Made by a program: the position numbers and the translations under genes. A stretch of 64,000 nt of DNA from NCBI GenBank assembly GCA_903813345.2, contig CAIIXF020000001.1, positions 34,503,366-34,567,365 on the forward strand, in the 5' to 3' direction. Below are positions 1 through 12,770 of this stretch, piece by piece. The notes under the pieces are model-generated. The model was not told the origin of the DNA. It worked only from the letters and a program-made list of their open reading frames with translations, and searched no databases. This stretch comes from Owenia fusiformis. Its lineage: Eukaryota > Annelida > Polychaeta > Sabellida > Oweniidae. Positions within the stretch are counted from its first letter, which is position 1. The number at the start of each line of letters is the position of its first letter.

Positions 1-985
1 TAGGGAACGCCTCCGTCCGTACGTACATCCTTCCGTCCGTATGTCCGTCTGTCCAGGCAATTACTCAAATACTGTTGACCCGATTTTGTTCATATTTCAT
101 ACACATGTGTTCTATGGGGGTAGAAGTTCTGCTCGAAAGCCGATTTTCATTTTAGTGCCAATTTTACAGTTATTTTACCATATTTGCTATGTGACTACTT
201 ATTAGCATGGTACACTGTTTATGACAGTTTGGCTAGAAGGCGGCCATTTTGAAAATCGCCGCCATTTTTACAATGGTGGCCATTTTAATGCCGATTTTAC
301 AGTTATTTAGGTACAGTATATAGAACTGTAATAGCAATGTGTTTTAAATGTAAAAGTTATATAAGACATTAATAAAGCTAGACATGTAGATATTTAAGAA
401 ACACATTGCAGCCATCCTGACAAATGGTGGCTTTTACCCTTTGTTTTACATTTTTGCAATAACTTGAAAAGTAGTGGAGCGATTTTGTTCATATTTGGTA
501 TGTGACTACTTATTAGCATGGCACACTGTTTATGACACTTTGGCTAGAAGGCGGCCATTTTGAAAATCGTCTGCCATTTTAATGCCGATTTTACAGTTAT
601 TTAGGTACAGTATATAGAACTGTAATAGCAATGTGTTTTAAATGTAAAAGTTATATAGGACATTAATAAAGCTAGACATGTAGATCTATTTAAGAAACAC
701 ATAGCAGCCATCTTGAAAAATGGCGACTTTTACGCGCTGTTTTACAATTTTTGCAATAACTTGAAAAGTAGTGGAGCGATTTTGTTCATATTGAGTATGT
801 GACTACTTATTAGCATGGCACACTGTTTATGACACTTTGGCTAGAAGGCGGCCATCTTGAAAATGGCCACAATTTTTACATGTGTAATTTTACGTTTTTT
901 ACTATAACTCAAAAAGTAACGGAGTGATTTTGTTCATATTTGATATGTGAATACTCATAAGCATGGTACACTGTCTTATGAGTCA
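1..985 (-). mobile_element. Terminal-microsatellite tandem-repeat element, family A, cut by the window edge
   Basis: Read on the minus strand, this copy ends with the same CGGA-type microsatellite and 'gcgttccctatatccc'-like terminus seen at 26.2 kb and 64.0 kb, here running off the window start. Inside are about three tandem units of roughly 150-310 bp, each with a 'tagcatggcacactgtttatg' block (near 205, 515, 810 and 960) and a palindromic motif of the type ggcggccattttgaaaat. The layout (tandem-repeat core plus terminal microsatellite) resembles the non-autonomous Helentron-derived elements of molluscs and insects (HINE-TR, 'pearl'). That family assignment is inference. No coding potential. 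Confidence 0.7.
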
Positions 986-2084
986 AGTGAGGTCACCTGC
1001 TTGACCACTGAGAACATTAAATTTAGAGAAAATCGGGACAAACTGAGCATGGCATAAGTAAACTGAACAATATTGCAAAATATTACACAGGATTTAAAAG
1101 GCCGAAACTGTTTGGAAAGTTCCTAAATTTGGTGTATGTAATTAAAATCTTGACTGGAAGTTAAAAATCCAGTGTCCTTGACCTGACTGGAAGACGACAA
1201 CAAGATAGGTCCAACAAGATAATGCAGCAAACTCTTTGTCGAGATCTGCTTGGAGAAAAAAGTTGCCTAGCCCTGATACCCCGGCCTGATACCATCAGTA
1301 GTGTAAGGCACTGAACGATACCATATACTTGTTTGTTTTGTTGTTGGTTAGGTAGCACGCCTGTGACATCACAAACGATTGACAAGAATTGAAACCCTGC
1401 TTCAGTAAACTTGATTTCTTATTTTCAAGGACAATTTGGATACTTTTAGTTCGGTAGGCCTAAGGCCAAAGTATGTTAGCTTTTTTTGTAATGACAACAT
1501 AATCTTAAAGATAGTCTATAAATTAATTTTGGAATGTGTTTTTGATCCTACCACCCCTATGAAAAAAATAAAAGCGCCCCCCCCCCTGGGTCGCCTGCCC
1601 ACATACAGGTAACCTATACATCTAACCCTAAGACGTCTTGGCTAAAACATTTTAGATAGAAGCGGGAAAGGAATAGCTGTCAGTGGCGGATAAAGGGGGG
1701 TGCCTTATGCCTTATTTGGTATCAAAAATAAAAAGAAGTTCACCTCTCAATTTAATAATGAAAATAGTGACGCAGGTCAAAAATAGTTATCCTGTGGCCA
1801 TGTTTACTAGGCGTGTGCCCGTCATATTAGAACTGGGCAAAAGGTAGCAAATGTTAGTTACTATGAATTAAGGCTAAGTGGAGTTTGGGAAGTAAACTGT
1901 TAACACCATTTCTTTTGGAGTAACTTGAGTTAACTTAGAAGTTTGTAGGAGCATAATAACATAGTTTACCACATACATTCAGTCCCAATCTAACATACAG
2001 TGATAATGTCAACTACAATGAAGAATCTGAGAAGGTGGACACAATAAATCACTACAATCAATCATTAATTACCTAACTTTTTAG
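986..2084. other. No gene recognised; upstream flank or intron of the SZRD1-like gene
   Basis: No exon with convincing homology was seen here. A poly-C run lies at about 1577-1586. Because the first SZRD1 exon in the window starts in mid-protein at 2085, this stretch is probably intron. Confidence 0.4.
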
Positions 2085-2143
2085 GTTCTAGATAAACAAA
2101 TCCAGGCTGCGCGCAAAGAGCCAAAGAACAAGAACAAAGACAA
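2085..2143 (+). CDS. SZRD1: SZRD1-like, exon a
   Basis: The acceptor is 'cctaactttttag' and the donor is GACAA|gtaagt. It encodes about 19 residues beginning VLDKQIQAARKEPK, a lysine-rich stretch matching the position of the 'IDRRLEKKL' segment of vertebrate SZRD1. It ends in phase 2 and joins the next exon to give a lysine codon. Confidence 0.8.
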
Positions 2144-5068
2144 GTAAGTACTGTAGTTATAGGTGAAGTACAATGGGCACTCAGACTTGGAGCATTCCCC
2201 ATGTTCCCAGACAGACCTTCTTATTTATCCATTGCTTACCTCCAATGAATATAATAGATACATATAATACCTCTTGGGTTTATATGTGATAGACGGACCC
2301 AAGAATTTTCACTTGGAATGACTGCTAATCACTTCTAACTTCTTCTGAGAGGGAATAAACGAAATCAATAAATAGGCGTATACCGTATTTAGGAGGTCTC
2401 TTGTTAAAGTTGTTTTATATGTGACAATAATCTAAATTAATAGATGTTTGGACATTGATTTTATATATTTCATAATCATATTTCATACTTTTTATAAGCA
2501 ATTATTCAGGTCCAAAAGTTCTAAATTCCTAACTCTTGTTCATAAGCAAATCTGAACTGGTAGGTCTGAAGTGCTTATGGGACTTCTAGTTTTAATGTCA
2601 GCACAATAGCCATGTCATGTATTAACTATTAATGCCTTGTCTCTCTGTATTGTAGGAAAGATGAGGACTTCACCTCTACAGGAAAGCTGCTTGAAGACAC
2701 AGAGAGGACCACTTACACTCCAACTGTAAAGATACTTAAACGACAACCTGATCAGAATGCTTCTGCCTCAACAAAGACTAAGTAAGGTTTTCCTCTGTGC
2801 TTGGATAATTTATGTTCATGATTTTGAATTGTGAATCAGAACTAACTAACCGTCTATTCAAATACCCTGTCTCATATAGTTGTACAATATTAATCTGTTA
2901 AGATTTTTCATAAGAGAATAATTCATTTTGAATGATTTTTTGAAGGGAAGATATTCACTCAATCAATGGGAAAGTTCACTAAGATTGTTTTCTTCTAAAA
3001 TTCAACCTGAAGACATGTACTGGACTCAAATCAGGGAAATCAGCCAGATATATTTGGGTTATAATATTTGCTATGGGTCGCTTAGCCCATCTCTAGAGAA
3101 TAGTGGTCTTTCAAAGAAGATTGTCCCCTTCTCTCCCCCAAAAAGTGTGAACGTTTACTGATTTTTTGAGTAAAAAAAAAATTCAACTTTACTTTCCCCC
3201 AAACATTATTATCCCACCGAACAAAGTTTGAGGGGGATATAGAAAAGCCGTCCGTCCCTTGGTCCATCCGTCTGTCCGTTCGTAGGCTTATGCCTTATGG
3301 GTGAAGGACCTCTGCTCGAGAAGGAATTTTAAATATGGCCGCTTAATTCAAAATAGCGGCCATTTTCCTTGCTCAAGAAGACATTTTCAAGATGGCCACC
3401 ATATTTCAAAATGGCGGCCATTTTTCGAAAAAACCATTATCTTTGTAATTGATAACTCAAATCAAATACCTGTTGACGGATTTCATTCAAATTTTATAGG
3501 CTTATGGGTGTAGAACCTCTGCTTGAGAAAGAATTTTCAATATGGCCGCTTAATTCAAAATGGCAGCCATTTTTCAGAAAAAATATAATCTTTGACAACT
3601 CAAATACTAGTGGATGGATTTGGTTTTTATATGCTGTTGCCTGGGTACAAAGGAGCCTTGCTCAAGAAGACATTTTAAAGATGGCCACCATATTTCAAAA
3701 TGGTGGCCATTTTTCGTAGAAGAACGTTATCTTTGATAACTCAAATACCATTGAATGGATTTGGTTCAAATTTTACATGCTGATGCCAAGGGACACATGA
3801 GCTCTGCTCAAAAAGGGATTTTTAAGATGGCAACAAAATTTCAAAATGGCCACCATTTTTCATAAAAGAAGTAACCTTTGATAACTCAAATACCAGTTGA
3901 TGGATTTGGTTCAAATTCTATATGCTGATGCCTAGAGACAAAGAAGTTCTACTCAAGAAGACATTTTCAAGATGGCCATTTTTCGTAAAAAACATAATCA
4001 TTGATAACTCAAATACCAGTTGATGGATTTGGTTCCAATTTTATATGCCGATGTTTAGGGGAAAGGGAGATCTGCTTCAGAAGAAATTTCAAAGGCGTCA
4101 GCTGAATTTCAAAATGGCTGCCATTTTTCATAAAAAAAAGGTAATCTTTGATAACTCAAATACCATTTGACGGATTTACTTCAATTTATATTATACTGAT
4201 GCCTAGAGATAAAGGAGCTCTGCTTGAGAAGAAATTTTCAAGGTGGCTGCTATTTATCGAAATCTTCGCCATTTTTCATTAAACATGTAATCCTTGATAA
4301 CTCAAGTACCAGTTGATGGATTTGGATTAAGTTGTATATGCTGATGCCTTGGGACATAGGAGCTCTGCTAAAGAATAAATCTAAAGATGACAGCTGAATT
4401 TCAAAATGGCAACCATGTTTCATAAAAACATAATCTTTGATAATTCAAATACCAGTGGATGGATTTGGCTCAAATTTATATGGCCGCTATTTATCAAAAC
4501 ATGTTTTGTTCGGTGGGATTTGCTACTCCGTGGAGTTGCTATTTTTCTAGTTAACATAGATGTATAGCAATGTCCCTTCAACATAAATTAACAACCAATG
4601 AATTTGTTTGTTTCAAGAAAAGTGACACCAGTGAAGTCTCTAGAACAACGTCAGGCAGACTACAATGAGGCAAGACGTCGCATCATGGGGTCGGGAGATC
4701 CAGCTAAACAAGAACAAGGGAATACAGAGCTTGCAATAGCTCAGAGGTCAGTCATATATCCACTCCCTGTTACTTGACATGTCTATTTTTACTGTTTATG
4801 TAATACAATACTATTTGAGTAGATTCACAGTCAATTTTATAGTTGGAGTCAATTTCTATATCATGAAAATTCGTTCAGAAATAATATTTGTGTACTAACT
4901 ACAATTTCAAGATATCTTTACTAATTATCAAAATCAAATTGTGATTTTTAAAATATTTTCAGGCCTGCACATTTGATACAGCGAGTTGAAGAAATGCGGG
5001 TGTCGGATAATATCCTACGCCAGCCTAAAGGTCCAGATGGCAGCACTGGGTTTAATGGGAAGAGGTAA
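2085..5068 (+). CDS. SZRD1: SUZ domain-containing protein 1-like (SZRD1), C-terminal part, four exons
   Basis: Coding exons 2085-2143, 2656-2781, 4618-4746 and 4973-5068 join in phase through GT-AG introns. They read as one protein segment of about 136 residues ending at TAA 5066-5068. The SUZ domain is visible as 'TPTVKILKRQ' followed by 'VKSLEQRQADYNEARRRIMG'. The C-terminal 'NILRQPKGPDGSTGF' is the SUZ-C motif. Vertebrate SZRD1 has the same order (ILKRP, then [21 protein letters not shown], then VIRQPLGPDGSQGF) and a total length near 150 residues, so only the N-terminal exon with the start codon is missing, to the left. SUZ domains bind RNA; SZRD1 itself is poorly characterised. The gene converges with PHF14. 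Confidence 0.9.
2656..2781 (+). CDS. SZRD1: SZRD1-like, exon b (first half of SUZ domain)
   Basis: The acceptor is 'tgtattgtag' and the donor is ACTAA|gtaagg. It encodes the 'TYTPTVKILKRQPDQN' block; the ILKR core is the hallmark start of the SUZ motif. The length of 126 nt keeps phase 2. Confidence 0.88.
3206..4552 (-). mobile_element. Terminal-microsatellite tandem-repeat element, family B, in an SZRD1 intron
   Basis: On the minus strand it begins 'gcaactccacggagtagcaaatccca' (near 4545) and ends with a GGAC-type microsatellite then 'cggtgggataat' (near 3206). The core holds about nine degenerate tandem units of 110-160 bp, each with 'gataactcaaataccagttgatggatttgg' and a palindrome like 'aatggcggccattttt'. 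A second copy in opposite orientation lies at 44770-45469. No protein. Confidence 0.75.
4618..4746 (+). CDS. SZRD1: SZRD1-like, exon c (second half of SUZ domain)
   Basis: The acceptor is 'gtttgtttcaag' and the donor is CAGAG|gtcagt. It encodes VTPVKSLEQRQADY followed by NEARRRIMGSGDPAKQ, the conserved helical half of the SUZ motif. Confidence 0.92.
4973..5068 (+). CDS. SZRD1: SZRD1-like, last coding exon (SUZ-C motif)
   Basis: The acceptor is 'aatattttcag'. It encodes DNILRQPKGPDGSTGFNGKR and then TAA. This is the SUZ-C motif, ending at the same place as the vertebrate protein. The stop codon sits inside a consensus donor (AAGAG|gtaaca at 5064/5065), discussed as a finding. Confidence 0.92.
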   Translation: MIQRVEEMRVSDNILRQPKGPDGSTGFNGKR

Positions 5069-5432
5069 CAAAATGACCAAATATGGACAAAGATTCTCAC
5101 AGAACTACAGAAGTAAAGCAATAAGGCATATACACATATGATTCATGGACACAATAACAAGCATCTGGTTCTGTATTGTAACATACAATCTCCAATCAAA
5201 CAGAACTATGGTTGGTTAATATGGTCATTAAAATGGTAAAAAAATGTTGACTTGAATGCCAGATACAGTTACACAGGAACATGTGTTATGCTTGCTTACT
5301 GCTGAACTTATATGCCGAGTATACGCATTGTATGCTGTATATGGCTGTATGGATGATGACATGCTTATGTGCCCATGCTCCATGTTCAAAATACATGGAA
5401 AATGAAATATACGAAAGTTTGTTGTCACAGGC
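5069..5432 (+). other. Probable SZRD1 3' UTR
   Basis: Non-coding sequence following the stop. The first AATAAA-like signal noticed on this strand is near 6468 (ctaataaaaaat), so the UTR could run through the tandem repeat that follows. Transcript data are lacking. Confidence 0.35.
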
Positions 5433-5850
5433 TCAATACTTGAATTGAGGACATATTTCAGTCAAACGTCTTGAATCTAGAACAAATTTTAGCCATTACC
5501 TGAATTGAAGACACTTGAATTGAGAACATATTTCAGTCATTACCTGAATTGGAGGCATTTTTCTTCCAATTCTTAAATTGAAAGTATATTTTGTTCAATA
5601 CTGCACTTGAATTGAGAACATATTTCAGTCATTACCTGAATTGAAGGCATTTGTCTCCCAATTCTTAAATTGAAAGTATATTTTGTTCAATACTGCACTT
5701 GAATTGAGAACATATTTCACTCAATACTAGAATTGCAGCTACATTTCATTTAAAACTTGAAATGAATTGGTATTTCATACAATACTAGGATTGGGGATAT
5801 AAATCCATCAATGCCTAAATTGAGACCATATTTCATTCAACATTTGAGTT
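5433..5850. repeat. Degenerate minisatellite of about 30-bp units
   Basis: A motif like 'cttgaattgagaacatatttcag' recurs about a dozen times. Within it a longer segment ('gcacttgaattgagaacat' through 'gaaagtatattttgttcaa') is repeated with a period near 115 bp at about 5515, 5605 and 5695. It lies in the probable 3' UTR or downstream flank of SZRD1. Confidence 0.8.
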
Positions 5851-6733
5851 TGTGGAATGAATTATGACTCTTGAAAGTTAGAGGCATATAGTATGCAGTA
5901 TTATCAATATGTTAGTATGGTCAAATTTATGTAATATAAATAATGTTAATGTGCAGATATTGTAGCTGTAAATTGTCTAATAACTGGTGTTAACTTTGCA
6001 AGTGATATTATATATAATGAAATGTAATAATATGTTAATATAATGATATAGTACTGAAATATTAGTTTATACCCATGCATGGACCAGTTTGAAGTGTTTG
6101 CATTTAAAGATGTTCACATATAGAGATTTTGACAACACAATGGTCATTGAGCGTGTAAACCTATTGTGTATTATTAAACCCTTCATACTGATAGAGATAC
6201 CATATTTTATGAACATCCCCTTAAAATCAATCAACTGCTTCATTACAAATATGTAGTTTCGAATGAGTTTAAAAAGTCAAATCAGTGGGATATTGTATAT
6301 ATCTTCAGTGAATTTTTGGTCTATTTGAAAAAATGATAATATGAAAATTGAAAAGCTTTATATTGAAACTATGGGATATCCTATGCTTTTATCATTAAAA
6401 AATCCATTCATGAATATTATATCTACTGTAATCCTCTCACCCAGATCAAATATTTCTTCATCCATGCGCTAATAAAAAATCTAGAAAAGGTGAGGTGAAA
6501 AGGTGACATTCTCTAAATATTTGTGAATATATTTATGAAACAGACAGGGAATGAAGAGCAGGACTGAGTAGAATATTGTAAATTACACCTAAGATTTGTA
6601 AAATGTCTTAAAGTTGTATTTTTCAAAATTATATAATGGAAATAACACTCTGCATTGTACCCCTGTAATGTACGAGGGTTGATCATAAAGTTCTCATAAT
6701 ATCTCTCTAATTTTTTTATTTTTCAATATTTTT
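5851..6733. other. No gene recognised
   Basis: AT-rich sequence without recognisable exons or strong repeats. A possible polyadenylation signal for the upstream gene lies near 6468. Confidence 0.4.
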
Positions 6734-8187
6734 TATCGCACTTTGAAAAAGTGCTATATTGTTGTCGTCTTGTGCTGTTGGGCGGGCGGGCGGTCGTGCG
6801 GGCGGGCGTGCGGGCGGGCGGGACATAAACCAAATCTTGTCATCAAATTTCCAGGATAACTGCTTACCTGTTCAACTTGAAATTTTTACAGATGCAAGAG
6901 CAGACTAGTACCAAGATCTGATTAGGTTGAGGGCATGCTGGGTAAACTACGTGGCGGCCATTTTGAATTTTTCAACAAATCTTGTCATCAAAATTCCAGG
7001 AAAACCACTTATCCGTTCAACTTGAAATTTTTACAGATGCAAGAGCAGACTATTGCCAAGATCTGATAAGGTTTTGGGTATGCTGGCTGAATTACATGGT
7101 GGCCATTTTGAATTTTTCAATTTGGCGGCCATTTTGAATTTTTCAACTTGCTCCAAATTGACCAAATTTTTTTTTAAAAAACATCTACAAGTTCTCAGAA
7201 GTTCGAATCTGACCTTAGATTTTAGATTTGACCTTTCATTCACCTTCAGTGACCTTGAAAAGGTCAAAAAAGTTTTTTTTCTAAATTTATATTTTGGATT
7301 TCAATTTAGGTCAGCTTAATTACAAAACACCTACTGAGGTCTGAAAAAGTTAAATTTTCAAGGTCGAAGGTCAAGGTCATTAAACTAGGTCACAAATGAT
7401 GTTATCCAAGTTTCTCAAAGTTTGAGACTTCAAATCAATTCTTGTCATCAAAATTCCAAGAAAACCGCTAACCTGTTCAACTTGAAGTTTTTACACATGC
7501 AATAGCAGACTAGTGCCAAGATCTGATTAGGTTTAGGGCATGCTGGGTAAACTACGTGGTGGCCATTTTGAATTTTTCAACAAATCTTGTCATCAAAATT
7601 CCAGGAAAGCCACTTATCCGTTCAACTTGAAATTTTTACAGATGCAAGAGCAGACTATTGCCAAGATCTGATTAGGTTTTGGGCATGCTGGCTGAATTAC
7701 ATGGTGGCCATTTTGAATTTTTCAATTTGGCGGCCATTTTGAATTTTTCAACTTGCTCCAAATTGACCAAATTTTTTTTTTAAAAACATCTACAAGTTCT
7801 CAGAAGTTCAAATCTGACCTTAGATTTCAGATTTGACCTTTCGTTGACCTTCAGTGACCTTGAAAAGGTCAAAAATTTGATTTTCTAAATTGATATTTTG
7901 GATTTAAATTTAGGTCAGCTTAATTACAAAACACCTACTGAGGTCTGAAAAAGTGAAATTTTCAAGGTCGAAGGTCATCAAATTAGGTCACAAACAATGT
8001 TATCTAAATTTTCCCAAAGTTCAAGACTACAAATAAATTCTTGTCATCAAAATTGCAGGAAAACCGCTTACCTTGTCAACTTGAAATGTTTACAGATGCA
8101 AGAGCAGACTAGTGCCAAGGTCTGATTAGGTTTTGGCCATGCTGGGTAAATGGCATGGTGGCCAGTTTGCTCTTCAAAGTGCGATAT
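6734..8187 (-). mobile_element. Terminal-microsatellite tandem-repeat element, family G
   Basis: The ends are inverted: 'atcgcactttgaaaaagtgc' at 6734 and 'cttcaaagtgcgat' at 8171-8185. A GGGC microsatellite occupies 6779-6822 just inside one end. The core has two full units of about 600 bp starting near 6834 and 7441, with a third partial unit near 8039. Each unit carries 'cttgtcatcaaaattccagg', two 'tggcggccattttgaatttttcaa' palindromes and several 'gaccttgaaaaggtc' palindromes. A diverged relative lies at 39985-40545. Confidence 0.75.
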
Positions 8188-8236
8188 TTATCACTGTGTG
8201 TCTTGTTCTTATATGCAAAATGGAATGTTTTATTAA

Positions 8237-9064
8237 TCCAGCAAAAAATATTTAGAATAACAGAAACATTAGATAAGAAATGGTCGCCAAAGTAACTTGA
8301 AATCAGGGCACCTGGGGCAAATAAAAAAAACTAGCTAGAATAGCCCCATTAACCATGTTTAAATCCATAATTAGTTGTCAAATAAGCTATCAAACACATT
8401 AAATTGTCAAATAATATGTGCTCTTGACTGTTGTGAACTATTACAATGGTCATGTGAATTTTGTGATCTCATAATGGATGATTAATATGCTTCATAAGAA
8501 GTGACTGTTAGACCCTATGACTGTTTTGTCAAATATCCAGAAGAAAATTGATTTTGCCCCTTTAGTTCATTTTTAACATGTTCAGACCACACACTGCACA
8601 ATTTTGATGATATCTTAGCAATATATTTGTTTTAGATCATGTTTAGTCTGACCAAAGGATCTTACAAACTTAAAATAACATTTTAGCAGTATGAATTTTA
8701 TTAGAATTTTATTTTTCTGAAGATCTCTGCATCTATAGCATTCTCTTACTCAGTCATTTCTGATCATTAGCTTCAAGTCTCAGGCTCTGGTATCACATCT
8801 AATGAAGCATGGAAGCATCCCCTACGACATCACACAATCCACGTGATCAATTTTTAATAGTAAAAGCACTTAACAACATATTCAAGTTAACATTTAAATG
8901 TGTTTGGGAATCTATGAGAGTTCATTATTATTATGTATGTTAACATGGTAAATTAGAGCTATTTTGTCAATTACTTTCCTTTGCCCCGGGTGCCTTGATT
9001 TCCTGTTACTATGGCAACCATTTCTTATTTAATATTTCTGTTCAACTAAATATTTTTTGCTGAA
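8237..9064. mobile_element. Non-autonomous inverted-repeat element (MITE-like) with TTAA at both ends
   Basis: The left arm (about 8237-8325) and right arm (about 8972-9064) are inverted copies. Both start with 'cagcaaaaaatattta', then contain 'aagaaatggt(c/t)gcca' and a block like 'ggcacc(t/c)ggggcaaa'. TTAA lies just outside each arm (8233-8236 and 9065-9068), which would fit a TTAA-targeting DNA transposon such as a piggyBac relative. The superfamily is inference. About 830 bp, with no transposase. Confidence 0.65.
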
Positions 9065-11520
9065 TTAATAAATAAGGGTTATGTACTGGGAGGTTTTGGA
9101 TATAAGTTTTTCCAGAGGGAGATATGCATATCTACCTGAGGGACCGTAGATGTGCATGTCTCATGAGAGATGAACCCAATATCCAAACCGACCGTACATA
9201 ACTGCTTTATCCTATACCAAGTAAAGTTTTCAGGGGCATATGGCCATTTCAATAGTACAACGTGTAAAAATAAATCATTCATATGCAAAGTCATTTTATT
9301 GCATTTCCACTACTTACCGGAAGCGGGAAGATATGCACCGAAGCGGGAGATATGGAGGTTTTGGATATGGAAACCTCAAAATCAGGATACGGGATATATC
9401 TTACCAACTTATCTCCCTAAAACTCTACTTGGCATAGGATAAGACATTCTATGCTGCACATTCTGTGAAAATTTCATTAGAATATATTGAAAAATAAAAA
9501 AATTAGAGGGATATTATGAGGGGGATGGGGATCTAATCCCCTTTATATTTGAAGTAGAAGAAGTAATGTAATTTTCAATGTAGTATAAAAACAAGGTAAT
9601 GAATGTTTGGATATGGGGTTTATATTCAAGTGTCCAGATATGGTGTTTTCCTGTGAGATATATACATAAATCATGAAGTTGAGGACCAAGAATAGATTTC
9701 TTGAGGACCAAGAATAGGTTTCTATTATTTTCAAACTCCATTTTTTAAATCAAGGGTGTTCATAGGCTCTTTACTATTAAAATACTGTTTTGTATAAAGT
9801 GTGGAGCTTTTATACCCTGTAATTTGTTTATTCTGTGTAAAATGTGGTTGATAGTGGTAGATACACTGTATATACATATACCAATGTAGTGTACTTCCAT
9901 ATACCTCTTGTACCTACTATACACCCATTAGTTCAATAATAGATGTTTTATGAATGCAGCCATTTAGTCCGTTATTGATGTTTGATACAGCTGTTGGTTC
10001 TCCCTTTGTGTACCTTGTATAGGAATTGTTATTAACCACATGATTAAAGAGAACCAATCATTTAGGTCCAATATTCATCACCCTATAATGAGTTCAATTT
10101 AAAATAAGCTTGTTATATTTTTTTCTTTAGTTATTATATGAATGGCAGGCCTGTAGCCAGGGGGGGGGGGGGGGTTCAATGGGTTCAAGCCCAAAATTGT
10201 CACAAGTGAACCCCCCTGGAATTTTTCAAAAAGTGACCCCCCCCCCCCCTTGGCAAATCCTTCCTATGAGCCTGTATGGATAAGAAATGAGAGGTGCATA
10301 TATCAATTTTATTAATTTGTCAAAATGTTGTTCAAGTATGAAAGATAGAAATTTGTACTTCTAAAATGTAATTTTACAAGAGTAGGTGGGTGGTCTAATG
10401 CTGTTAATGAAATAACACCTTAGTAGGGGTGGATCTGAAAACTAACAAGGGGGGGGAGCACTTTCCAAGTCGGAAAAATGTTTTGGGCCCCTAAAATCAA
10501 AGGTCCATGTGCAGTATGGCAAGTGATTTTAGATAGTCATATCTTTAACCATGAGTACTTTCTGGGCATAAATATAGTGATTTTTATTAAAACAATATGT
10601 TTTCTTTCAAGTGAAGTACCCCTAATGATAAAAATATCAATCGAACAATTCAAAAAAATTATTAATAGGGACCCCATGTCAACATTTCTTTCAAAATGTT
10701 GAACCTATTTAATCCAAAGAGGATCTTCTTTTTCTGGTTTTTATAGCATGAAAAGATTATTTAACAAGGGTCTAAGCTTCTTCAAAAGTAGAATGGTATT
10801 GAAAGTCTAGTTTTGAAGATATCCATTTTCGATGACCAAAACTATGCTGAAAACAATGGATAGCATGAGTTTTCCCTATGGGAAAATAACATGGGATTTG
10901 TGGTTTTTAGCTTTAACGCATTTCAATACACATCCCCTTTTCAGAAATTGTTAATATAGTGTAGAAATAAGTTTCGATATGTTCAAATTGAGAAAAACAA
11001 GATCCTCTTTTTAGAAAATGAGCCTGACATTTTTAAAAAAGTGTCAAGGTGGGGTCCTAATCCATAACTTTTTATTAGCATCCCGTATAAAAACAATATG
11101 GCGTCTCCAGGCGAATCAACTGGATCAGTCCATTTTTAAGAAATGAGGGGAGTTCTGTAAAATCCAGTTTATTTAAATTGTCTTTGAGATAAAGTAATCG
11201 TTTATAATGATTTTGAAAACGTTATCCAAAGAGTGATTGCGTTCAAAGAATACATGTACAACAGCCAATATAAATCCTTGTATTAGAAACCGGTTTGTCT
11301 TGCTTTGTTTCATTTGTAGGATATTTCATATGCCAAGCTGTGTGCCATTACGTTATGGGGAAATTTAGATGCCAATTTTTCCTTATTGTACACAAATAGA
11401 AGATCCTGAAACTTCACCCATAAATGTGGAATTGATTTGTCAAAATAAAAATCACCCTTTTATAAATGTGTGACGATCTATAATATACTTATGCTATATA
11501 ACAGTTAGAGGTGTTGACAC
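9065..11520. other. No gene recognised
   Basis: Unique-looking AT-rich DNA with short internal palindromes and homopolymer runs: poly-G near 10160-10173 and poly-C near 10240-10249. Several short open frames here have no recognisable domain. Confidence 0.4.
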
Positions 11521-11539
11521 AACAACCTCGGACCTGTGA

Positions 11540-12316
11540 ACCCTTGAGTATTATTCCGGGATCGGGCCTTTTATACTAAACGGTGAGCAACACCAGAAAC
11601 GAGCGTTCGATTTGCTAAACGATATGCATCACCCTTTAAAGCATTTGGATATTAAAGGCGACAACTTTTCAAACATTTTTAAAACAATCTATAAAAACAG
11701 TGAAAGCTGCCTTTCAAATAACGGTGAACATTCTGAGTTTTTTAAGTTAGAAAGAGATGTGCGAAAAGGAGATCCAAAATCCGAAATCCTTTTCATTATG
11801 GCAATAGAAACACTAAGTATAGCGATCAAAAAGAAAATTGAAGTGAAAGGAATGACAATCAACAACCAGACAATTAAACTTGCACAATATGCTGATGACA
11901 TGACACTAATACTAAGAGACAAAGATTCAACAAAAGAAGCACTGAAATTATTTAGATTATTTGAATTTCACTCTGGACTGAAATTAAACAAAGATAAATG
12001 TGAAATATTGTGGATAGGAAGAGACAAAGATAAAAATGAAGGCATAGAAAACATTAGATCAGTTAGAAAATCAACAGCATTAGGTTATTGCTTTTCACAC
12101 TCACAAATAATATCTGAAGAAGTAAATATAAAACAAAAAATTGAAAAGATCAAGAATAAATTGGATATATGGACAGGTAGAAACTTAACAATTCAAGGGA
12201 GAATACTATTAGTCAAAAGTATAGGTATCTCATAAATTATAAATATAGCTTCAGTAACAACAATACCAGATAAATATATACAAAAAATAGACAATATTAT
12301 ATTTAACTTTATACAG
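11540..12316 (+). pseudogene. LINE (non-LTR retrotransposon) reverse transcriptase fragment
   Basis: An open frame at about 11600-12235 reads as the middle of a non-LTR reverse transcriptase. It has 'AFDLLND', a 'FKLERDVRKGDPKSE' block matching the usual LERGVRQGDPLSP, the catalytic YADD box ('LAQYADDMTLILRD'), 'KLNKDKCEILWIGRD', and the thumb motif 'WTGRNLTIQGRILLVKS'. A TAA at about 12233-12235 interrupts it, yet the same frame continues with 'INIASVTTIPDKYIQKI' to about 12313, where similarity stops. Both ends are missing, so this is a dead fragment. Confidence 0.85.
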
Positions 12317-12770
12317 TGCGTATCAAAAAAACGCAACAGATTGTTAACTTGGAAAAGCACAAAACTAGTGATAACAGCATTGATTTCATTCAATGCACCA
12401 TAAAACCATGTGTCTCCTCTTTACAATGATATATCATTCATTGATATTTGGTCATGGTTGGGTGAGTAATCATTCCATTTGCAAAGTGGGCCAAAATTAG
12501 CTTCGGTCCAAGTTATAAACATTGCAAAAGTCAGTGTACGGAGCCTGATGCAATATTGGACGAAAACATAAAATCAATGCTGACTGCATCCTTTTAATTC
12601 AATGTACCAAAAAGCCCAATTACTCCTCTTTGCAATGGAATATCATTCATTCACAGAGGTCATCTCTGGCCGAATAATCATTAATTTTGCAAAGTGGGAA
12701 TTTCAAAGAACGAATGGCTATAGACACCCCTGGGGCCACTTAACATTTTTGAAAAATGCAATGTCGTTAA
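12317..12770. repeat. Two diverged copies of a ~210-bp unit, transposon-like start
   Basis: Immediately after the LINE relic, 'cagtgcgtatcaaaaaaacg' looks like a DNA-transposon end. Two segments about 210 bp apart share 'cctctttacaatgatatatc' or 'cctctttgcaatggaatatc', then 'gtaatcatt'-type and 'tttgcaaagtggg' blocks (near 12418-12490 and 12625-12690). They read as an old direct duplication. No coding sequence. Confidence 0.5.
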
